Positions 48,879 through 60,702 of a DNA stretch of 64,000 bases are shown piece after piece; within the stretch, counting starts at the first letter, position 1, and each line of letters opens with the position of its first letter. Under the pieces are notes generated by a model. It did no database searches and had not been told where the DNA came from. It saw nothing but the letters and a program-made list of their open reading frames with translations. Origin of the DNA: Polynucleobacter duraquae. Its GTDB lineage: Bacteria; Pseudomonadota; Gammaproteobacteria; Burkholderiales; Burkholderiaceae. The DNA is taken from the NCBI RefSeq assembly GCF_000973625.1, contig NZ_CP007501.1, forward strand, positions 1,922,001 to 1,986,000. The letters are read 5' to 3'. The translations under genes and the position numbers were made by a program.

Positions 48879-50347
48879 TTAGCTCAGCTTTTTACGTAGC
48901 AGCTCATTCACTTGACCTGGATTCGCCTTGCCTTGCGAAGCTTTCATAATCTGGCCTACCAAGGCATTGAATGCCTTTTCTTTGCCAGAACGGAATTCTT
49001 CAACGGACTTCTCGTTGGCCGCTAACACTTGATCAATCATGACTTCAAGCTCACTACTATCGCTAATCTGCTTCAAACCTTTAGCATCAATCACTTGATC
49101 AACGGTACTGATGGCTTTACCTGCTGCAGCCTCTTCCCACAAGATTGCAAAGATATCTTTTGCAATCTTGTTAGAGATCGTGCCATCTGCTACACGAGTT
49201 AATAGCGGTGCTAAATGTTTAGCTTTTAGTGGTGCATCCGCAGTAGCAATTCCTGCGCGATTCAGTGATGAAGCAAACTCACCTGCAATTAGGTTAGCCG
49301 CAGCTTTTGCCAAAGTATTACCAACAATCGCTAGTAGCTCTTCAAATATCTTTGCAGTCTCGCGATCTTGCGTGAGTAGTTGTGTGTCGTAGGCGCTTAA
49401 GCCAAATTCACTTTGCCATTGCTCACGAAGCTGTGCTGGTAAAGCTGGCATTTGGCTACGCACATCGGCAATCCAGGCATCATCAATTACTACCGGCAAT
49501 AAATCTGGATCCGGGAAATAGCGATAGTCATTAGCGTCCTCTTTACTGCGCATACTGCGAGTTTCTTGACGATCGGGATCGTATAGCCGAGTTTCTTGGA
49601 CAACTTTGCCACCATCCTCAATCAATTCAATTTGTCTACGCACTTCGTATTGAATTGCCTCTTCCAAAAAGCGGAAGGAATTTAAGTTCTTAATTTCGCA
49701 GCGGGTACCAAATTCTTTTTGGTCTACAGGTCGAACAGATACGTTAGCATCGCAACGGAAAGAGCCCTCTTGCATATTGCCATCGCACACACCCAACCAC
49801 ACTACCAATGAATGTAATGCTTTTGCATATGCCACTGCTTCGGCTGCACTGCGCATCACTGGCTCGGTCACAATTTCCAATAATGGTGTACCAGCACGGT
49901 TTAAATCGATGCCGCTCGATGCCTCGCCATGTGGACCTAAGAATCCTTCTTCATGAACTGACTTACCAGCATCCTCTTCCATGTGGGCGCGCGTGAGCTC
50001 TACTACTTTGACTTGATCACCAACCAATATTTCGAGATGACCACCAACCACTATGGGGAGGTCCATCTGGCTAATCTGGTAGCCCTTTGGTAAGTCAGGA
50101 TAGAAATAATTCTTACGAGCAAAAATACTTGCTGGTGAAATCTTGGCATTGACGGCCAAACCAAAACGAATAGCATGCTCAACCGCTTGACGATTTAATA
50201 CCGGCAATACCCCTGGTAAAGCCAAGTCAACAGCACAGGCTTGGGTATTTGGGTCAGCACCAAAACGCGTACTAGCACCGCTAAAAATTTTAGATTGAGT
50301 TTGTAACTGTGCGTGGGTCTCAAGACCAATAACGATTTCCCATTGCA

Positions 50348-50351
<4 letters not shown>
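48879..50351 (-). CDS. gatB: Asp/Glu-tRNA(Asn/Gln) amidotransferase subunit B
   Basis: Subunit of GatCAB that binds the mischarged tRNA and activates its acyl group, 490 residues. The entry is [45 protein letters not shown] and the C-terminal YqeY-like tail (about 330-489) are also typical. The start is one of two adjacent ATGs (50351 or 50348) behind GAGGGGG; the first overlaps the gatA stop by ATGA. The longer frame to 50381 runs into gatA. Last gene of gatC-gatA-gatB. Confidence 0.95.
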
Positions 50352-53261
<2,910 letters not shown>

Positions 53262-53285
53262 TTGACTTAAGCGTCGATTAGGGAA

Positions 53286-54215
53286 TTGCAACATAGCGCT
53301 CCACCTCTTTTTAGACAAGGCGTTCCGGCTTTAGTTAAACTGATTGTCTGTCTTTCGATTAGCATCGCATTGATGTTGATCGATTTTCGCTACAAAGCAC
53401 TCGATCCCATTCGCAATAATGTCAATTGGTTATTGCGCCCACTAGAGTATGTGATGATGATGCCGCGCAATTTATTTGAGGCGACATCAGAATACTTCAC
53501 TAGCCGCGGAACTCTAGAAAAAGAAAATCGAGAAATGAAGGTGCGGCAAGCGGAACTCTCTTTGCTTGCAAATCAATCCGAGTTTCTGCTGATAGAGAAC
53601 CAAAATCTACGTCAGCTAATGGATTTGCAAAAGCAAGTTCCATTCGAAACATTACCAGTTGAAATTCTGTTCAATCCACCCAATCCAATTTCTCAGCGCA
53701 TTGTGATTAATCGTGGACGTAATGACGGTCTTAAGCTGGGCAATCCCATTGCAAGTGATTCAGGTATCTTAGGTCAAGTAATCCGTGTATACGATCACTC
53801 GGCAGAAGTGTCTCTATTAGAAGATCGTGACTTTGCGGTACCCGTACAAGTGGCACGCAATGGCTTAAGAGCTGCTGTTTTTGGAACTGGGCGCGCTAAC
53901 CCGCTTGAGCTGCGTTACCTACCTGTAGCTAGCGACTTAGAAGTAGGCGATGTGTTGATTACCTCAGGTATTGATGGCGTTTATCCACCTGGCTTTGCAG
54001 TTGCTGTGATTAGTCGCATTGAACGAAATGCTGATAAAAATTCTTCTAACGTCTTTTGTGTGCCAGTTGCACCGGCAAACCGCTACCGACAAGCTCTAGC
54101 ATTACTTTACGATCCGCAATGGGATGCCAAAGCATCTACCGCAAACAGCAAGCCTGATGCACCGCTGACGAATACTCCAGGACGTCGCCAAACCCGTGCG
54201 CGAGGCATGCAATGA
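53286..54215 (+). CDS. mreC: Rod shape-determining protein MreC
   Basis: Bitopic scaffold of the elongasome, 309 residues. Starts at TTG 53286 with an AGGG just upstream; no in-frame ATG occurs before the membrane helix (about 17-34), and the resulting MQHSAPPLFRQG is the usual family start. A coiled coil (about 68-115) precedes the beta-domain with VVINRGRNDGLKLG and the C-terminal FAVAVISRIERN. The tail ends Arg/Pro-rich. It overlaps mreD by ATGA. Confidence 0.93.
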   Translation: MQHSAPPLFRQGVPALVKLIVCLSISIALMLIDFRYKALDPIRNNVNWLLRPLEYVMMMPRNLFEATSEYFTSRGTLEKENREMKVRQAELSLLANQSEFLLIENQNLRQLMDLQKQVPFETLPVEILFNPPNPISQRIVINRGRNDGLKLGNPIASDSGILGQVIRVYDHSAEVSLLEDRDFAVPVQVARNGLRAAVFGTGRANPLELRYLPVASDLEVGDVLITSGIDGVYPPGFAVAVISRIERNADKNSSNVFCVPVAPANRYRQALALLYDPQWDAKASTANSKPDAPLTNTPGRRQTRARGMQ

Positions 54216-54736
54216 TCGACTTTCAAAGCGGCTATATTCTTCGCCCGGTAAGTGCAGTCTTTATTTATTTCAGCTTATTTTGCGCACTACTACTCAATCT
54301 TTTACCAATTGGTAATTACGGCTGGGTACCAGACTGGCTAATTATTTGCATCATATTTTGGAACATCCACCAGCATCGCTACGTTGGCGTAATCATCGCA
54401 TTTATTCTTGGCTTGTTGATGGACGTTCATAACTCTGACTTGTTAGGCATTAACGCTTTTAGCTATTCATTGGTGGCTTATTTTGCTATCTCCTGGCATC
54501 GACGGATCGTCGCTTTAACCGCCTTCACCCAAGCGATGCATTTACTACCAATCTTCTTGCTCGTTTCATTATTCCCAGTACTCGCCCATTGGTTCTTAAG
54601 TGGTGAAGTCTATTGGTGGGCGCTCACCGGCGCCATTCAAGCGCTAATTGAGGCAATGTTGTGGCCTTTAGCAACACGTATCTTGCTATCGCCTCAACGT
54701 CGTCCTATTGATGTTGATCATAATCGTCCGCTTTAA
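54212..54736 (+). CDS. mreD: Rod shape-determining protein MreD
   Basis: Polytopic inner-membrane protein of 174 residues with about five hydrophobic segments. The conserved pattern FILGLLMDVHNSDLLGINAF (about 69-88) identifies MreD. It overlaps mreC and is followed 8 nt later by mrdA, within the cell-shape operon. Confidence 0.93.
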   Translation: MIDFQSGYILRPVSAVFIYFSLFCALLLNLLPIGNYGWVPDWLIICIIFWNIHQHRYVGVIIAFILGLLMDVHNSDLLGINAFSYSLVAYFAISWHRRIVALTAFTQAMHLLPIFLLVSLFPVLAHWFLSGEVYWWALTGAIQALIEAMLWPLATRILLSPQRRPIDVDHNRPL

Positions 54737-54744
54737 AACGCCAT

Positions 54745-56652
54745 ATGGTTTCTTTTAAAAAACCAGATCTCGACTCGTTTCAAGAGCGCATTCATATTGC
54801 GACCCTGTTTGTCACCGTCTGTTTCTTATTACTAGTGACGAGATTGGTGTGGCTGCAAATAGTGAGTCATACCAAATACGCTCTACTTGCAGAGAGCAAT
54901 AGAATCGCTTTAGTTCCCGCACCGGCGAATCGCGGTCTATTGATAGACCGCAATGGAATCGTGATTGGCAGAAACTATTCGGCACTGACCTTAGATGTCA
55001 ATGCGGAAGAAGTTAAAGGCAATGTTGATGAGCTGATCGACGAGCTCTCTCAAATTGTATTGATTTCTCCTAGAGATCGAAGAAATTTCAAGCGCTCACT
55101 TGAAGATTCTCGCAAAATGGGCACCTTTCCCCTCCGATCTATGCTCACCGAAGTGGAAACAGCTCGCTTTATGGTTAATCGCTACCGCTTTCCGGGTGTC
55201 GAGATACGCGCCCGAAGCTTTCGAGAGTACCCCTACAACGAGCTTGCCTCGCATCTGATTGGCTATATTGGGCGAGCTTCTAAGCAAGACATCGAGCGCA
55301 TGCAAACTGAAATTGATAACTCCAAAGCGAGTGATCCTGATGCGCTACAAACTTCATTTCTGCCGGGCATCCAATATGTGGGGAAAATTGGTATAGAGCA
55401 AAGTTACGAAACAGTATTGCGAGGTAGGCCAGGATATGATGAGGTGGAGATTACTGCAGGCGGCAAACCCGTGCGCACACTTTCTAGCTCACCATCGGTG
55501 CCAGGTAAAAATGTGGTCCTTTCGGTTGATATCAAGTTGCAATACTTAGTTGAGCAACTGTATGGAAATTTTAGAGGTGCATTTGTTGCGATAGAGCCCG
55601 AGACTGGCGATATCTTGGCATTTGTTTCTAAGCCCAACTTTAACCCCAATGATTTTGTTGAGGGTATCGACTCAGTAACGTGGAAAGAGCTGAATGAGTC
55701 GCCACAAAAGCCACTGTATAACCGGCCGCTTAAAGGTATTTATCCGCCGGGATCAACTTACAAACCATTTATGGCGCTAGCAGCTTTAGAAACGAAAAAG
55801 CGGACACCATCACAAACCATCTCTGATCCAGGTTATTTTGATTTTGGTAACCATACCTTCCGTGATGATAAAAAAGGTGGGCACGGCATTGTTGATATGC
55901 AAAAGTCGATCGTTGAGTCTTGTGATACCTACTACTACCATTTGGCGCGCGATATGGGCGTCAACATGATGCATGACTTCATGAAACCATTTGGCTTTGG
56001 TCAAATTACTGGCATTGACCTACAAGGTGAATCAAAAGGTGTACTGCCATCCACCGAGTGGAAGAAAAATACCTTCAAAAAGCCGGAGCAGCAAAAATGG
56101 TATGAAGGTGAAACTATTTCCTTGGGAATTGGTCAGGGCTATAACGCATTTACTATTTTGCAGCTAGCCCATGGCATGGCCAATTTAGCTAATAACGGCA
56201 TTGTGATGAAGCCGCATTTAGTCAAGGCGATTGAAGACCCCTTCACGAGAAATCGCACCCTGACTACGCCTAAGGAAAGTTATCGAATTGATCTCGTACC
56301 CGAGAATATTGAGATGATTAAGAAAGCAATGGTCGAGGTAAATAATTCTGGAACCTCTGCATCTGTTTTCAAAGGTACTGGATACCAAGTTGGCGGTAAG
56401 ACTGGAACAGCGCAGGTATTCAGCTTGAATTCGAAAGAATATCACCACGGATCTACAGCAGAATTTTTACGTGATCATGCTTTGTATGTTGCTTTTGCCC
56501 CTGCAGAAAAGCCGACAATCGTCCTTGCGATGGTTGTAGAGAACGCAGGATTTGGTGCGCAGCATGCTGCACCGATTGCGCGCAAAGCGCTAGATTTTTA
56601 TCTTGAAGGTAAATGGCCAAAGGAGATTCCTGAATGGAAAAGAGCGCCATAA
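54745..56652 (+). CDS. mrdA: Penicillin-binding protein 2 (peptidoglycan transpeptidase)
   Basis: Monofunctional class B PBP for cell elongation, 635 residues. A single N-terminal membrane anchor (about 17-36) is followed by the PBP dimerisation domain and then the transpeptidase domain. Catalytic Ser337 lies in GSTYKPF (SxxK with Lys340), followed by an SCD motif in VESCDTYYY and KTG at 552-554 (GGKTGTAQ). Partner of RodA, whose gene overlaps by 19 nt. Confidence 0.96.
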   Translation: MVSFKKPDLDSFQERIHIATLFVTVCFLLLVTRLVWLQIVSHTKYALLAESNRIALVPAPANRGLLIDRNGIVIGRNYSALTLDVNAEEVKGNVDELIDELSQIVLISPRDRRNFKRSLEDSRKMGTFPLRSMLTEVETARFMVNRYRFPGVEIRARSFREYPYNELASHLIGYIGRASKQDIERMQTEIDNSKASDPDALQTSFLPGIQYVGKIGIEQSYETVLRGRPGYDEVEITAGGKPVRTLSSSPSVPGKNVVLSVDIKLQYLVEQLYGNFRGAFVAIEPETGDILAFVSKPNFNPNDFVEGIDSVTWKELNESPQKPLYNRPLKGIYPPGSTYKPFMALAALETKKRTPSQTISDPGYFDFGNHTFRDDKKGGHGIVDMQKSIVESCDTYYYHLARDMGVNMMHDFMKPFGFGQITGIDLQGESKGVLPSTEWKKNTFKKPEQQKWYEGETISLGIGQGYNAFTILQLAHGMANLANNGIVMKPHLVKAIEDPFTRNRTLTTPKESYRIDLVPENIEMIKKAMVEVNNSGTSASVFKGTGYQVGGKTGTAQVFSLNSKEYHHGSTAEFLRDHALYVAFAPAEKPTIVLAMVVENAGFGAQHAAPIARKALDFYLEGKWPKEIPEWKRAP

Positions 56653-57785
56653 ATAAAGCAAAGAAAATATTCTTCAGTATTTTTAGCGGACTCGATCGCC
56701 AGCTTGGTCTTATTCTACTTGGCTTAGCGGGTATTGGATTTATTACCTTCTTATCTGCAAGTCAAAATACGCCAGTCCGTTTTGAGGATGAACTACGCAA
56801 TTTAGCGCTTTCTTTTGCAGTCATGTGGATTGTTTCTCGCATTCCACCAAAGTGGTTAGAGATGGCTGCAGTATGGATTTATGGAATCGGCGTTGCACTG
56901 CTGATTGCAGTCGCCATATTTGGGTTAATTAAAAAAGGTGCAAGACGTTGGCTCAATATTGGTTTTGTAATTCAACCATCTGAGCTCATGAAGATTGCTA
57001 TGCCACTCATGCTGGCTTGGTACTTCCAAAAACGCGAAGGCATACAAAAATCTTGGGACTATGGGGTGGCAGCAATCATTCTTGGGATTCCAGTGCTGCT
57101 CATTGCGCGTCAACCTGACTTAGGCACCGCGCTCTTAGTGTTTGCTGCAGGTATGTATGCAATTATTCTTGCCGGATTGCCGTGGAAATGGATCCTACCG
57201 TTCTTAGGTATTGGCGCCCTTGGCATCATCCTCATCATTATTTTTGGCAGCACGATTTGTGCGCACGATGTTGTCTGGCCATTAGTTCATAACTATCAAA
57301 AAAATCGAGTGTGCACTTTGCTCGACCCGAGTAGCGACCCCCTTGGAAAAGGCTTTCACACAATTCAATCGATGATCGCAATTGGCTCAGGTGGATTTTT
57401 TGGTAAAGGCTGGTTTCAGGGTACGCAAGCGCATCTCGAGTTTATTCCTGAAAAACATACCGACTTTGTTTTTGCTGTTTTCTCAGAAGAGTTTGGCTTG
57501 CTGGGTAACTTAGTTATGTTGGCGCTTTTCTTCGCTTTAATTAAACGAGGTTTAGCCATCTCTGCCAGTGCACCCAATCTATTCACTCGCTTACTAGGCG
57601 GATCTGTCACGCTGATTTTCTTCACCTACGCCTTTGTCAACATCGGCATGGTAAGCGGTTTATTACCTGTAGTTGGAGTCCCTCTACCCTTCATCAGCTA
57701 TGGAGGAACTGCTTTGGTGACTTTAGGGTTTGGTGCTGGTATTTTGATGAGCATTCATCGCCATCGACGCCTGGTTCAAAGTTAA
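56634..57785 (+). CDS. rodA: Peptidoglycan glycosyltransferase RodA
   Basis: SEDS-family polymerase that extends glycan strands with PBP2, 383 residues with about ten membrane helices. Signature segments are GARRWLNIGFVIQPSELMKI, QPDLGTALLV, EKHTDFVFAVFSEEFGL and VGVPLPFISYGGTALV. A good AGGAG lies upstream of the ATG within mrdA. A strong terminator follows at 57836. Confidence 0.96.
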   Translation: MEKSAINKAKKIFFSIFSGLDRQLGLILLGLAGIGFITFLSASQNTPVRFEDELRNLALSFAVMWIVSRIPPKWLEMAAVWIYGIGVALLIAVAIFGLIKKGARRWLNIGFVIQPSELMKIAMPLMLAWYFQKREGIQKSWDYGVAAIILGIPVLLIARQPDLGTALLVFAAGMYAIILAGLPWKWILPFLGIGALGIILIIIFGSTICAHDVVWPLVHNYQKNRVCTLLDPSSDPLGKGFHTIQSMIAIGSGGFFGKGWFQGTQAHLEFIPEKHTDFVFAVFSEEFGLLGNLVMLALFFALIKRGLAISASAPNLFTRLLGGSVTLIFFTYAFVNIGMVSGLLPVVGVPLPFISYGGTALVTLGFGAGILMSIHRHRRLVQS

Positions 57786-57835
57786 GTATTCAGCTTGGGC
57801 ATGTGTATGGGATTTTTTTACAGCCCCTAAAAACA

Positions 57836-57861
57836 AAAAAGCCCGGCATGCCGGGCTTTTT
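57836..57861. terminator. Bidirectional intrinsic terminator between rodA and hupB
   Basis: Palindrome GCCCGGCATGCCGGGC (57841-57856) flanked by five or more A on the left and TTTTT on the right, giving a GC-rich hairpin with a U-tract on both strands. It lies 50 nt past the rodA stop and 18 nt past the hupB stop. Confidence 0.93.
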
Positions 57862-57878
57862 CATCAACAAAGCAAGAA

Positions 57879-58163
57879 TTACTTCTTACGCTTGTTAACT
57901 GAATCTTTAAATGCTTTACCAGCAGAAAACTTAACAGTTTTAGCAGCAGCAATTTTGAGTGGCTCACCAGTTTTTGGGTTACGACCCATACGTGCAGCGC
58001 GCTTACCAGAAGAGAAAGTACCAAAACCGATCAGCTGTACTGAGTCGCCTTTAGTAACAGCTTTAATGATTTGCTCAATAGCAGAATTCAATGCAAATTC
58101 AGCTTTGGCTTTTGAGATCTCAGCGTCGTCAGCAATCGCTGCGATTAGTTCTGCTTTGTTCAA
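57879..58163 (-). CDS. hupB: HU-family nucleoid protein
   Basis: Dimeric DNA-bending protein of 94 residues. N-terminal helices ([20 protein letters not shown]) precede the DNA-binding arm [20 protein letters not shown] with the RNPKTGE tip and the C-terminal [12 protein letters not shown]. The start codon is TTG at 58163, behind a strong AAGGAG. The 5' leader carries a small GC-rich inverted repeat (AGCGCACCTTGCGCT, 58191-58205). Single-gene unit ended by the terminator at 57836-57861. Confidence 0.95.
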   Translation of the reverse strand: MNKAELIAAIADDAEISKAKAEFALNSAIEQIIKAVTKGDSVQLIGFGTFSSGKRAARMGRNPKTGEPLKIAAAKTVKFSAGKAFKDSVNKRKK

Positions 58164-58276
58164 GTGAAGCTCCTTATAGATATTGATATCAGCGCACCTT
58201 GCGCTTACATGATTTTAACCACAAAAAATTACAAAAATAAAGCTGTGGCACAGCAAATTTTGTTATTGCCTATTTT

Positions 58277-58642
58277 TTACTCTTCTATAACTATCACATC
58301 GGACACAAAATACTCAGTATCGCCAAAACAGCTTGTAGGCAATCCGATATGCTGTTCATATTTAAGGGCAACTTTTTTACCTAGATTAGCGTTAATTTTT
58401 TGTGCCACAGCATCTTCACGGACCGTAAAGAGGAATTTTTCTGACATGGTTCCAGGCATTGAAACCATAGCTAGCTCACCTTCCCAAGTCTTACATACGT
58501 AGCCTCGATTGGAAAACTTTTGCACATAGCCAGCACGCTCACCACTCCCGTAGCTCCAATTAAGCATAACCCAGGTGTATGCCACTAAGCCAACTAATCC
58601 AATCAATATCAAACTTGAAAGCCATTTTACGAATCTATTCAT
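58277..58642 (-). CDS. Hypothetical membrane-anchored protein
   Basis: Protein of 121 residues: N-terminal membrane helix (about 6-28, WLSSLILIGLVGLVAYTWV), then a soluble domain facing outward with YGSGERAGYVQKFSNRG and VCKTWEGELAM, a Val/Ala-rich strand region and a second cysteine in LPTSCFG. The pattern SxGxRxGxxxKFSxxG...KTWEGEL recurs, as far as I recall, in small bacterial proteins of unknown function. A disulfide between its two cysteines is possible. It lies alone between hupB and the divergent lpxO-like gene. Confidence 0.72.
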   Translation of the reverse strand: MNRFVKWLSSLILIGLVGLVAYTWVMLNWSYGSGERAGYVQKFSNRGYVCKTWEGELAMVSMPGTMSEKFLFTVREDAVAQKINANLGKKVALKYEQHIGLPTSCFGDTEYFVSDVIVIEE

Positions 58643-58803
58643 GTGAATTTCCTTAACAAATCATCTTTGCAGCACTGATTAGGTGCGTTTTTGTGGCCCA
58701 TTGGGCTTCAATTAACATTGGAGCATACTCATTGCAAAAATAGGGATGAAATGGTGCTCCGTACAAATTAAAATGTAAGTGTTAACGCTTATTGGTACAT
58801 TTA

Positions 58804-59706
58804 ATGGAACTACGTCACATCATTTTTCTGATCTTTGCTGTATCAGCCATCTATGTTTACTTTAGGGGTTCGGTTCGATTTGGCTTAGTTCGCTCTCTAA
58901 CAGACTACCAAGTTCTTTTAGCGCCAATTAACAGCCTGCTCTACTTGTTTTCAAAAACCAAGGCTGGGGCATTTATTCCAGTATCAGACTTTCCTGAAAT
59001 GAAGCCCCTGCAAGATCATTGGCAGATCATCCGTGATGAAGCACTCGCTTTGAACTCAGATGGAGCCATAGCAGCTGCTACGGGATACAACGATATTGGA
59101 TTTAACTCCTTTTTTCGGACAGGCTGGAAACGTTTTCACCTCTATTGGTATGGCAAAGAAATGCCGTCAGCGCAACTGCAGTGCCCTAAAACTGTTGCCC
59201 TTCTCAAATCAATCCCCTCGATCAAGGCAGCAATGTTTGCCTCACTACCCCCCGGAGCAACGCTGGTAAGGCACCGAGACCCTTATGCAGGCTCCCTACG
59301 CTATCACATTGGCCTTGTCACTCCAAATGATCCCAAGTGCTTTATTAATGTGGATGGGGAGCGGTATTACTGGAAAGATGGTGAGCCAGTGATGTTTGAT
59401 GAAACCTACATCCACTATGCGGCCAACGAAACAGATCACCAACGAATTGTCTTATTTTGCGATGTAGAGCGGCCGGTTCACACTAAAGTGGTGCAACTGC
59501 TAAATCGCTGGTTTGGGCGTTACGTCATGAGCGCAGCCTCTTCCCAGAACGTTGAAGGAGAGAAAGTGGGATTTGTAAACGTTCTCTTTAAGTATTTTTA
59601 CCACCTCAGAGCCCAAGCTAAAAAGCTCAAAGCAAAACATCGCAGCGTCTATTACATCGGAAAATGGGTTTTGATTTTGGGAATTTTGTACGCACTATTT
59701 TGGTAA
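58804..59706 (+). CDS. lpxO: LpxO-like lipid A hydroxylase (aspartyl/asparaginyl beta-hydroxylase family)
   Basis: Fe(II)/2-oxoglutarate dioxygenase, 300 residues, probably hydroxylating the secondary acyl chain of lipid A. Hydrophobic helices lie at both ends (about 5-20 and the last 20 residues). The core has LVRHRDPYAGSLRYHIGLVT with the first His-x-Asp metal ligands, then FDETYIHYAANETDHQRIVL with the second His. ATG at 58804 is preferred over TTG at 58792. Three lipid A-type acyltransferases elsewhere in the window fit this role. Confidence 0.87.
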   Translation: MELRHIIFLIFAVSAIYVYFRGSVRFGLVRSLTDYQVLLAPINSLLYLFSKTKAGAFIPVSDFPEMKPLQDHWQIIRDEALALNSDGAIAAATGYNDIGFNSFFRTGWKRFHLYWYGKEMPSAQLQCPKTVALLKSIPSIKAAMFASLPPGATLVRHRDPYAGSLRYHIGLVTPNDPKCFINVDGERYYWKDGEPVMFDETYIHYAANETDHQRIVLFCDVERPVHTKVVQLLNRWFGRYVMSAASSQNVEGEKVGFVNVLFKYFYHLRAQAKKLKAKHRSVYYIGKWVLILGILYALFW

Positions 59707-59720
59707 GCCCTAAGGGCTTA
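59704..59720. repeat. Short palindrome at convergent gene ends
   Basis: TAAGCCCT-A-AGGGCTTA, a perfect 8-bp inverted repeat containing the stop codons of both the lpxO-like gene and the DUF167 gene. It could fold as a 6-bp hairpin in either transcript. No T-run follows, so terminator function is doubtful. Confidence 0.5.
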
Positions 59721-60006
59721 ATGCTTGAGCAATCTGCTCTGGGGTGATTGAGCCCCAGATTTCCACTCGCTTTATGCGGCTGCTTTGTCCCGATAAGAGC
59801 TGAATTTGTTTTTGTGGCACCCTCAATTGCTTAGAAAGCCAAGACAGCAGCATTTCATTTGCCTTGTTTTCCAGAGCAGGGGCCTGCAGAGATATCTTGA
59901 GACAGCCGTCATGCAGGCCAACCACCTTAGTCAGCTTAGCGCCCGGCTGGCAATGTAGATGAAGAACAATGCCGGTAGGGGTTTGCTTTAACCAAATAGG
60001 CATCAT
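59710..60006 (-). CDS. DUF167 (YggU) family protein
   Basis: Small soluble protein of 98 residues. The family pattern is seen in LHCQPGAKLTKVVGLHDGCL and ALENKANEMLLSWLSKQLRV, with VELLSG-like QLLSGQSSRIKRVEI. The structure of homologues is known but function is not. Two adjacent ATGs could start it. It diverges from the carbonic anhydrase gene across 22 bp. Confidence 0.85.
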   Translation of the reverse strand: MMPIWLKQTPTGIVLHLHCQPGAKLTKVVGLHDGCLKISLQAPALENKANEMLLSWLSKQLRVPQKQIQLLSGQSSRIKRVEIWGSITPEQIAQALSP

Positions 60007-60028
60007 TAAATTACTTTAAACTCAAACC

Positions 60029-60694
60029 ATGATTATGAAGAACTCCAACGCCTTAGACCAGCTATTTGCCAATAATCGGGAATGGGCAGAAGCAATGGTC
60101 GCCAAAGATGCTAATTTTTTTAAGCGCTTAGTTTCGCAGCAGGCGCCAGAATATTTATGGATTGGCTGTTCAGACAGTCGCGTACCCGCGAACGACATTG
60201 TGAACCTGCTGCCTGGCGAACTTTTTGTACATCGTAATGTTGCCAACGTGGTGGTTCATACTGACTTGAACTGCTTATCCGTGATTCAGTTTGCCATCGA
60301 CTTATTAAAGGTCAAACATATTTTAGTGGTGGGTCATTACGGGTGCTCAGGCGTACATGCCGCCCTAACTGATAAACGGGTTGGCCTTGCTGACAATTGG
60401 CTACGTCATGTGAAAGATGTACATCAAAAACATGAGCGCTATCTTGGTGAAGTGATCCCATCTCCAAAACGTCAAGATCGCTTATGTGAGCTCAACGTTA
60501 TTGAGCAAGTAGTCAATGTTTGTGAAACCACCATTGTTCAAGATGCGTGGTCCAGAGGGCAAGACCTTACAGTGCACGGATGGACTTACCGTCTGGAGAC
60601 CGGCCTAGTCAACGATTTAGGCATGTCCATTAGCTCTACCGAAGAAATGAACGTGCGCTACGCTAAATCTTTATCTCGCTATGACACTGAATAA
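60029..60694 (+). CDS. can: Beta-class carbonic anhydrase
   Basis: Interconverts CO2 and bicarbonate, 221 residues. The zinc ligands are Cys47 (GCSDSRVPA, with the Asp49-Arg51 dyad), His103 and Cys106 (VGHYGCSGV). The second ATG at 60035 is an alternative start. The acyltransferase gene follows 8 nt later on the same strand. Confidence 0.96.
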   Translation: MIMKNSNALDQLFANNREWAEAMVAKDANFFKRLVSQQAPEYLWIGCSDSRVPANDIVNLLPGELFVHRNVANVVVHTDLNCLSVIQFAIDLLKVKHILVVGHYGCSGVHAALTDKRVGLADNWLRHVKDVHQKHERYLGEVIPSPKRQDRLCELNVIEQVVNVCETTIVQDAWSRGQDLTVHGWTYRLETGLVNDLGMSISSTEEMNVRYAKSLSRYDTE

Positions 60695-60702
60695 ATTGAG
60701 TT

